From Gammaproteobacteria bacterium (GTDB lineage: Bacteria > Pseudomonadota > Gammaproteobacteria > GRL18): a stretch of DNA of 12,874 bases. Where the stretch lies: contig JANELJ010000025.1 of NCBI GenBank assembly GCA_024511395.1, forward strand, positions 1 to 12,874, written 5' to 3'. This document shows positions 5,443-12,874 of the stretch, one piece after another. Every line of letters begins with the position of its first letter. The first letter of the stretch is position 1. Under the pieces are notes generated by a model. It was not told the DNA's origin. It saw only the letters and a program-made list of their open reading frames with translations, and did no database searches. The translations under genes were made by a program, and so were the position numbers.

Positions 5443-8400
5443 ATGCCAATATTTGAAACACAACATCACACACACGTTCAGCATAATGCTCCGAAAGTGC
5501 TGCAAGATACTCTCTATCAATCTTCATTTGAAAAAGATAATTGCGGTTTTGGTCTGATTGCCCATATGGATGGTGCTAACAGCCACTGGCTGGTGGATAC
5601 GGCCATTAAGGCGCTGGCGCGTTTAACCCATCGTGGTGCGATTTCTGCCGATGGTAAAACAGGTGATGGTTGTGGTTTGTTATTACAGAAGCCTGATGCA
5701 CTGATGCGTGCTGTGGCCCAGGAACAGGGCTTTGAACTGGCGGAAAACTATGCCGTGGGCGTGGTTTTTCTAAGTCAGGATAAAGCGGCAGCGGAAACGG
5801 CCAGAACTCAGTTGAACAAAGAACTGGAGGCAGAAGGCCTGCAGGTGGCCGGCTGGCGTGTAGTACCAGTGGATGAAAGTGCCTGTGGTGATGAAGCGCT
5901 TAAATCACTGCCTCAAATCGAACACATTTTTATTAATCCAGCCGAAGGCATGGATCCAGCAACCTTTGACCGGCACCTGTACATTGCACGTCGCCGTACG
6001 GAAAAAGCCATTCAGGACAATGACGAGGTGTTTTATATTCCGTCCATGAGTTCCCTAGTGGTTTCCTATAAAGGTCTGGTTATGCCGGAATTTCTGCCGG
6101 TTTTTTATAAAGACTTAAACGATGAGCGCGTGGCAACCGGCATGTGTGTATTTCACCAGCGGTTTTCTACCAATACCTGGCCTCAATGGCGTCTGGCTCA
6201 GCCGTTCCGCTACCTGGCCCATAATGGTGAAATTAATACCGTACAGGGTAATCGTAACTGGTCAGTGGCTCGCGGTCATAAATTTGAAACGCCCTTAATT
6301 CCGAATATGGAAGATATTCGTCCGCTGGTTTCCATGAGTGGTTCTGACTCCAATAGTATGGATAATATGCTGGAAGCACTGCTGGCCGGCGGTATGGATA
6401 TTTTCCGTGCCATGCGCCTGTTAATTCCGCCCGCATGGCAGAATGTGGATAATCTGGATGCCGATCTGAAAGCCTTTTATGAATACAACTCCATGCATAT
6501 GGAAGCTTGGGATGGGCCGGCCGGTGTGGTTATGACTGACGGCCGTTATGCGGCCTGTACTCTGGACAGAAACGGTCTGCGTCCGGCCCGTTATGTGATT
6601 ACTAATAATCCTCATGGCCAGGACGGTCTTAAGGATGTTACTTATTCCGGCTGCGTCATTACCTTGGCATCTGAAACTGGCGTCTATGATTATGCAGAAA
6701 CCGATGTAGTAGCCAAGGGGCGGCTTAAGCCTGGCCAGATGCTGGCGGCTGACACCCACACTGGTGAGCTGATGCTGCCCGATGATGTGGACGAACATCT
6801 TAAAAACCGCCAGCCATATAAAGAGTGGTTAAATAAGGGCATCAAGTACCTTAAATCAGAACTGATTGAGCCCTCTTCTGTAGTCGGCTGTATGAATGAT
6901 GAAACCTTTAAGGTGTATGAAAAGCAGTTTCAGATCACCAATGAAGAAAAAGAATACGTTATTAAGGTACTGGCTGAAAATGCTGCGGAAGCCGTGGGTT
7001 CCATGGGGGATGACACCCCTATGGCGGTACTTTCCAGTCGGGTAAGACCTTTTTATGATTATTTCCGTCAGCAGTTTGCCCAGGTCACTAATCCGCCAAT
7101 CGACCCTATTCGTGAAAGCATTGTCATGTCCCTGGAAACCTGTCTGGGGGCAGAACAGAATCTGTTTGAAGAAACCGCTGAACATGCCAGCCGTCTGCTG
7201 GTGGATTCACCTGTACTGTCCTATGCCAAGTATGAAAATCTGATCAATATGGATGATCCGGCTTATGCCAATGAAATCATCAATCTGAACTATGATCCTC
7301 AGTTAAGTCTTAAAACAGCCCTGACCAATGTCTGTGAACAGGCAGAACAGGCCATTAGAAACGGCAATGTAATTATTGTACTTAATGACAAAGCACTGTC
7401 TAAGGATAAAATTACCATTCATGCTTTAATGGCTACTAGTGCGGTACACCATCACCTGATTGCCAGAGGTCTGCGCTGCGATGCTAATATTATTGTTAAA
7501 ACCGGTACCGCACGGGATCCCCATCATTTTGCCACCCTGATAGGCTATGGTGCGTCTGCGGTTTATCCTTATATGGCTTATGAAACCCTAGCCAAGCTTA
7601 TAGAACATAAGGAAATTGAAGACTGTGATATCGGTAAGGCAACCAAGGCCTATCGTAAGGGCATTAATAAGGGGCTGTACAAGGTAATGTCCAAGATGGG
7701 CATTTCCACCATTGCCAGTTATCGAGGTTCCCAGTTATTTGAAGCCATTGGTATTGATGAAGAAGTCACCGAAATGTGTTTTAAGGGCACCACCAGCCGC
7801 CTAGCCGGTGCCGGCTTTGAAGATTTTGAAAGTGACCAGCGCTTCCTCAACAAGATTGCCTGGAACCCCCGTAAAAATAATGATCACGGTGGTATTTACC
7901 GTTATGTTCATGGTGGTGAATACCATGCCTATAATCCTGATGTGGTTCAGTATATGCAGCAGGCAGTACAGAGCGGGGATTACAATGCCTATAAAAAATA
8001 TGCTGATGAAGTAAATATGCGGCCCATTGCTACTTTGCGTGATTTACTAAAAGTGCGTGAGGATATTGAGCCTATTGCCATAGATGAAGTGGAACCAGCC
8101 GAAGCACTGTATAAACGCTTTGACAGTGCCGCCATGTCTTTGGGTGCACTGTCACCTGAAGCCCATGAAACCCTGGCAGAAGCTATGAATCGTTTGGGCG
8201 CCCGTTCCAATTCCGGTGAGGGCGGTGAAGATCCGGCCCGTTACAATACCGTAAAAGTGTCCAAGATCAAGCAGATTGCCTCCGGACGTTTCGGCGTCAC
8301 ACCCCATTACTTGGTGAATGCTGAAGTGCTGCAAATTAAAATCGCCCAAGGCGCCAAGCCCGGAGAAGGCGGTCAGCTGCCCGGCCACAAGGTGGATGAG

Positions 8401-9993
8401 AACATTGCCCGTCAGCGTTATTCTGTGCCTGGTGTCACTCTGATTTCACCACCACCGCATCATGATATATACTCCATTGAGGATTTATCCCAGTTAATCT
8501 ACGACCTGAAACAGGTCAATCCTGATGCACTGGTTTCCGTTAAACTGGTTTCCGAACCGGGTGTGGGTACTATTGCGGCTGGTGTAGCCAAGGCCTATGC
8601 TGACTTAATTACCATTTCAGGATATGACGGCGGTACTGCGGCCAGTCCTCTGGCTTCAGTTAAATACGCCGGTTCTCCCTGGGAGCTGGGACTGAGTGAA
8701 ACTCAGCAGGTCTTATGTGCCAATGATCTGCGCGGTAAAATCCGTCTGCAGACTGATGGTGGTTTAAAGACCGGCCTGGATATTGTTAAGGCCGCCATTT
8801 TAGGGGCAGAAAGCTTTGGTTTTGGTACTGCACCTATGATTGCCATGGGCTGTAAATACCTGCGCATCTGTCACCTTAATACCTGTGCCATGGGTGTGGC
8901 CACTCAGAATAATATTCTGCGCATGAACCATTTTATCGGTAAAGTGGAAATAGTGATGAACTACTTTAAGTTTGTGGCTCAAGAAACCCGTGAATGGATG
9001 GCTTCTTTAGGTGTCTCCAGGCTGGAAGATCTGATAGGTCGTACTGACTTACTGGAAATACTGGAAGGTCAGACCAACCGTCAGAGCCGTCTGGACTTAA
9101 CACCCTTATTAAAAACTATTGATGATGACAGCAAGCCCCGCTACTGTATAGAGCCGAAAAATGAGCCTTATGATAAGGGCGAAACGGCAGAGAAAATGGT
9201 GGCTGATATACTGCCGGCGATTGAAAGCCAGTCTGGTGGTACCTTTGAATATGAGGTGCAGAATACCGATCGTTCAATCGGTGCCCGTCTGTCCGGTGAA
9301 ATTGCCAAACGCTATGGCAACCTAGGCATGTGTGAAAACCCCATTACTGTTAAGATGAAAGGTTCTGCCGGTCAGAGTCTGGGTGTCTGGAATGCCGGTG
9401 GTCTGCATCTGGAAGTGGAAGGTGATGCCAATGACTATGTAGGCAAAGGCATGGCCGGTGGACGCATTGTCCTGTTCCCGGCCTGCGGAACCAGCTTTAA
9501 AACCAATGAAGCCGCTATTATCGGTAATACCTGTCTCTATGGTGCCACCGGCGGTAAACTGCTAGCGGCCGGTCTGGCCGGTGAACGTTTCGGGGTCAGA
9601 AACTCCGGGACTCATGCGGTTGTTGAAGGCATTGGTGATCATGGCTGTGAATATATGACCGGCGGTGTTATTACCGTACTGGGTGAAACCGGACTGAACT
9701 TTGGTGCCGGTATGACTGGTGGGTTTGCCTATGTGCTGGATTTGTATAATAACTTTGTGGATCGTTATAACCATGAGTTAATTGATATTAACCGCATCAA
9801 TAACGAAACCATGGAAGCTCATTGCCATTATCTGAAGGGTAAAATTGAGGAGTTTGTCCAGACCACAGGCAGTGAATGGGGTCAGCATATTCTGGATAAT
9901 TTTGCTGATATGAGCGGTAAGTTCTGGCTGGTCAAGCCCAAGGCGGCTTCCATTGACAGCCTGCTGGAAACACTGTCCACTGAAGCGGCCTGA
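5443..9993 (+). CDS. gltB: Glutamate synthase (NADPH) large subunit
   Basis: The GltB subunit takes the amide nitrogen of glutamine and, with electrons from GltD, converts 2-oxoglutarate to glutamate. From ATG 5443 the product has 1516 residues, normal for the family; a longer frame from 5257 is open but is rejected because it overlaps the promoter. The N-terminal glutaminase domain starts at the catalytic Cys34 ([11 protein letters not shown]), so ~33 residues would be removed as a propeptide, as known for GltB. Further motifs are [18 protein letters not shown], the [14 protein letters not shown] loop, the FMN-barrel stretch ([32 protein letters not shown]), and the 3Fe-4S cysteines C-x5-C-x4-C at 1137, 1143 and 1148. 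The C-terminal glycine-rich beta-helix is at ~1330-1450. gltD follows after 86 bases. No broken motif is seen. Confidence 0.97.
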   Translation: MPIFETQHHTHVQHNAPKVLQDTLYQSSFEKDNCGFGLIAHMDGANSHWLVDTAIKALARLTHRGAISADGKTGDGCGLLLQKPDALMRAVAQEQGFELAENYAVGVVFLSQDKAAAETARTQLNKELEAEGLQVAGWRVVPVDESACGDEALKSLPQIEHIFINPAEGMDPATFDRHLYIARRRTEKAIQDNDEVFYIPSMSSLVVSYKGLVMPEFLPVFYKDLNDERVATGMCVFHQRFSTNTWPQWRLAQPFRYLAHNGEINTVQGNRNWSVARGHKFETPLIPNMEDIRPLVSMSGSDSNSMDNMLEALLAGGMDIFRAMRLLIPPAWQNVDNLDADLKAFYEYNSMHMEAWDGPAGVVMTDGRYAACTLDRNGLRPARYVITNNPHGQDGLKDVTYSGCVITLASETGVYDYAETDVVAKGRLKPGQMLAADTHTGELMLPDDVDEHLKNRQPYKEWLNKGIKYLKSELIEPSSVVGCMNDETFKVYEKQFQITNEEKEYVIKVLAENAAEAVGSMGDDTPMAVLSSRVRPFYDYFRQQFAQVTNPPIDPIRESIVMSLETCLGAEQNLFEETAEHASRLLVDSPVLSYAKYENLINMDDPAYANEIINLNYDPQLSLKTALTNVCEQAEQAIRNGNVIIVLNDKALSKDKITIHALMATSAVHHHLIARGLRCDANIIVKTGTARDPHHFATLIGYGASAVYPYMAYETLAKLIEHKEIEDCDIGKATKAYRKGINKGLYKVMSKMGISTIASYRGSQLFEAIGIDEEVTEMCFKGTTSRLAGAGFEDFESDQRFLNKIAWNPRKNNDHGGIYRYVHGGEYHAYNPDVVQYMQQAVQSGDYNAYKKYADEVNMRPIATLRDLLKVREDIEPIAIDEVEPAEALYKRFDSAAMSLGALSPEAHETLAEAMNRLGARSNSGEGGEDPARYNTVKVSKIKQIASGRFGVTPHYLVNAEVLQIKIAQGAKPGEGGQLPGHKVDENIARQRYSVPGVTLISPPPHHDIYSIEDLSQLIYDLKQVNPDALVSVKLVSEPGVGTIAAGVAKAYADLITISGYDGGTAASPLASVKYAGSPWELGLSETQQVLCANDLRGKIRLQTDGGLKTGLDIVKAAILGAESFGFGTAPMIAMGCKYLRICHLNTCAMGVATQNNILRMNHFIGKVEIVMNYFKFVAQETREWMASLGVSRLEDLIGRTDLLEILEGQTNRQSRLDLTPLLKTIDDDSKPRYCIEPKNEPYDKGETAEKMVADILPAIESQSGGTFEYEVQNTDRSIGARLSGEIAKRYGNLGMCENPITVKMKGSAGQSLGVWNAGGLHLEVEGDANDYVGKGMAGGRIVLFPACGTSFKTNEAAIIGNTCLYGATGGKLLAAGLAGERFGVRNSGTHAVVEGIGDHGCEYMTGGVITVLGETGLNFGAGMTGGFAYVLDLYNNFVDRYNHELIDINRINNETMEAHCHYLKGKIEEFVQTTGSEWGQHILDNFADMSGKFWLVKPKAASIDSLLETLSTEAA

Positions 9994-10070
9994 ACAGAAC
10001 CATCGGCATACAGAAACTAAATTTATGATGGCGGAACAGCAAGTGAGCCGCATCAAGCGCTACTACTTAA

Positions 10071-11480
<1,410 letters not shown>

Positions 11481-11513
11481 ATCATCTCGGTATTGACTGG
11501 GTGACCGTGCATA

Positions 11514-11550
11514 TACACCCTCTCCCTCTGGGAGAGGGCAGGGTGAGGGC
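11514..11550 (+). repeat. REP-like GC-rich palindrome between gltD and hemE
   Basis: CCCTCTCCC (11518-11526) and GGGAGAGGG (11530-11538) form a perfect 9-bp stem with a TCT loop, followed by CAGGGTGAGGG. An outer CACCC/GGGTG pair (11516-11520 and 11541-11545) offers an alternative, extended pairing. This run of CCCTCTCCC/GGGAGAGGG with a flanking GGGTGAGGG is a motif I know as a widely dispersed extragenic palindrome in proteobacterial genomes. It stands out as GC-rich against its surroundings. A T run (TTTTTT, 11560-11565) lies about 20 bases downstream, so termination or attenuation before hemE is possible but not convincing. Confidence 0.65.
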
Positions 11551-11585
11551 CTCCTTCAATTTTTTAATCTGCCGGAGCAGAATTA

Positions 11586-12659
11586 ATGACTGAACTAAAA
11601 AACGATCGTTTCCTGAAAGCCTTATTACGTGAGCCTGTAGACATGACTCCTGTGTGGATGATGCGCCAGGCCGGTCGTTATTTACCAGAATACCGGGCTA
11701 CCCGAGAAAAAGCTGGCAGTTTTATGGATTTATGTATGAATCCGGAACTGGCCTGTGAAGTGACTATCCAGCCTCTGGAACGTTATCCTCTGGACGCAGC
11801 CATCCTGTTTTCTGATATTCTGACCATACCTGATGCCATGGGACTGCAGCTGCGTTTCACCCATGGTGAAGGCCCAAAGTTCGACAAGCCCATTACCTGC
11901 AAGGCCGATGTGGATGCTTTAGGTATTCCTGATTCGGAAGGGGAGTTAAAGTATGTTATGGATGCGGTACGCACCATCCGCAGAGAACTCAATGGTAGAG
12001 TGCCCTTAATCGGTTTTTCCGGCAGTCCCTGGACACTGGCCACTTATATGGTTGAAGGCGGCTCAACCAAGGAATTCGGCAAAGTCAAAGGCATAATGTT
12101 TGATGAGCCACAAACCATGCATAAATTACTGGGCACTCTGGCCCAGTCGGTAACCTCCTACCTTAACGCCCAGATAGCCGCCGGTGCTCAGGCGGTGATG
12201 ATCTTTGATACCTGGGGCGGTGTATTAACGCCAAGAGATTACAAAGAATTTTCCCTGACCTATATGCAGCAGATTGTGGAAGCTCTGACCCGTGAAAATG
12301 ACGGCCGTAAAGTACCCGTTGTACTCTTTTCCAAAGGCGCCGGCGGCTGGCTGAAAGAAATGGCTCAGACCGGCTGTGATGCATTAGGTGTGGACTGGAC
12401 CATGGATCTGGCTGACGCCAGAGCCATGGTCGGGGACAAAGTCGCCTTACAGGGTAATATGGACCCCAGCATCCTGTATGCCAAACCGGAACGCATTGAA
12501 GAAGAAGTCAAAACCGTCCTGGCCAGCTACGGCAAAGGCAATGGCCACGTCTTTAACCTGGGTCATGGTATTCATCAGCATATTGACCCGGAACGGGTCG
12601 GGGTGTTTATTAATGCGGTGCATGAGTATAGTAAGCGGTATCATGAAGAGCAGGGTTAG
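11586..12659 (+). CDS. hemE: Uroporphyrinogen decarboxylase
   Basis: HemE removes four carboxyl groups from uroporphyrinogen III to make coproporphyrinogen III in haem synthesis, in the cytoplasm and without a cofactor. The 357 residues match the family. The signature [16 protein letters not shown] (22-37) carries Arg27 and Arg31; also visible are Asp77 in LFSDIL (the catalytic Asp), Tyr154 in TYMVEGG, Asp208 in IFDTWGG, and His327 in FNLGHGI. GGAG at 11574-11577 lies eight bases before the ATG. It follows gltD by 105 bases that hold a REP-like palindrome, an order also found in Pseudomonas. No intrinsic terminator is seen right after it; the next 106 bases are AT-rich and lead to the third heptamer array. 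Confidence 0.97.
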   Translation: MTELKNDRFLKALLREPVDMTPVWMMRQAGRYLPEYRATREKAGSFMDLCMNPELACEVTIQPLERYPLDAAILFSDILTIPDAMGLQLRFTHGEGPKFDKPITCKADVDALGIPDSEGELKYVMDAVRTIRRELNGRVPLIGFSGSPWTLATYMVEGGSTKEFGKVKGIMFDEPQTMHKLLGTLAQSVTSYLNAQIAAGAQAVMIFDTWGGVLTPRDYKEFSLTYMQQIVEALTRENDGRKVPVVLFSKGAGGWLKEMAQTGCDALGVDWTMDLADARAMVGDKVALQGNMDPSILYAKPERIEEEVKTVLASYGKGNGHVFNLGHGIHQHIDPERVGVFINAVHEYSKRYHEEQG

Positions 12660-12665
12660 AAGAGC

Positions 12666-12674
12666 AGCGTTCAG
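12666..12674 (-). repeat. Single inverted copy of the heptamer repeat after hemE
   Basis: AGCGTTCAG at 12666-12674 is the exact reverse complement of CTGAACGCT, nine bases of the heptamer register. It is the only inverted copy noticed in the window and lies seven bases after the hemE stop, 91 bases before the long direct array. In RNA it could pair with any unit of that array. A nine-base match by chance is possible, but its location is suggestive. Confidence 0.5.
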
Positions 12675-12765
12675 AAAGAGCCAGAGCAACAGAATTTATC
12701 TTTAAGTTAGTACAAAATATTTTGATATTTTACTTGACTGAAGAAAAAAAGAATTTAAACTTTTT

Positions 12766-12874
12766 GCTGAACGCTGAACGCTGAACGCTGAACGCTGAAC
12801 GCTGAACGCTGAACGCTGAACGCTGAACGCTGAACGCTGAACGCTGAACGCTGAACGCTGAACGCTGAACGCTG
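12766..12874 (+). repeat. Heptamer repeat array 3: at least 15 perfect copies, runs off the right edge
   Basis: From 12766 to the end of the window the sequence is an uninterrupted run of GCTGAAC, 109 bases or about 15.6 units, with no variant base. Unit and orientation are the same as in the array between aroB and the damX-like gene (GAACGCT in another register). It begins after a T run (TTTTT, 12761-12765) and is 106 bases after the hemE stop. True length is unknown because the window ends inside it. Confidence 0.98.

Noticed and set aside
11491..11515. TTGACT...TATACA as a hemE promoter
   Set aside because: The spacer is only about 13 bases, too short for a sigma-70 promoter.
12714..12731. 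AT-only inverted repeat AAAATAT-TTTG-ATATTTT after hemE
   Set aside because: Without GC pairs and in very AT-rich DNA it is weak as a terminator and likely by chance.

Overview
The window is a stretch of gammaproteobacterial chromosome of moderate GC. From left to right it holds the debris of two nested insertion sequences, the severed 3' end of pilQ, and then aroK, aroB, a damX-like gene, gltB, gltD and hemE, all on the + strand. From memory, pilQ-aroK-aroB-(damX-like)-gltB-gltD-hemE is also the Pseudomonas aeruginosa PAO1 order, so the backbone is conserved and vertically inherited. The sequence alone does not fix a genus. The AT-leaning composition, IS load and tandem repeats would suit an environmental or host-associated member of the class.

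Region 1-406 is mobile-element wreckage. The C-terminus of an IS3-family transposase (stop at 111-113) ends in a probable element terminus at 121. At 122 the C-terminus of an IS256-family transposase resumes in frame (stop 224-226), followed by what looks like that element's right inverted repeat (231-260). At 261 the last ~26 codons of the type IV pilus secretin PilQ resume, ending at 343. The simplest reading is IS3 inside IS256 inside pilQ. A perfect 20-bp hairpin terminator (365-406) closes this region.

Region 407-5172 holds aroK (shikimate kinase), aroB (3-dehydroquinate synthase) and a 944-codon DamX-type cell-division protein. The DamX-type protein has an AAA/ExeA-like ATPase, one membrane span, two tandem Ig-like repeats and two tandem SPOR domains. 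Region 5173-9993 holds a likely promoter, a ~165-nt leader and gltB. Region 9994-12659 holds gltD and hemE. AroK and AroB feed chorismate and aromatic amino-acid synthesis, GltB and GltD form NADPH-dependent glutamate synthase, and HemE decarboxylates uroporphyrinogen III.

The most unusual signal is a heptanucleotide tandem repeat (GAACGCT, equivalently TGAACGC). It occurs as a short degenerate array between aroK and aroB (overlapping the aroK stop), as 13 perfect copies filling the aroB-damX spacer, and as at least 15 perfect copies after hemE running off the window. All arrays have the same orientation relative to transcription and end just before genes. On the coding strand they place stops in all three frames, and on the opposite strand they are free of stops. 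No complete novel defence or biosynthetic system is visible; the repeat family and the DamX architecture are the best leads.
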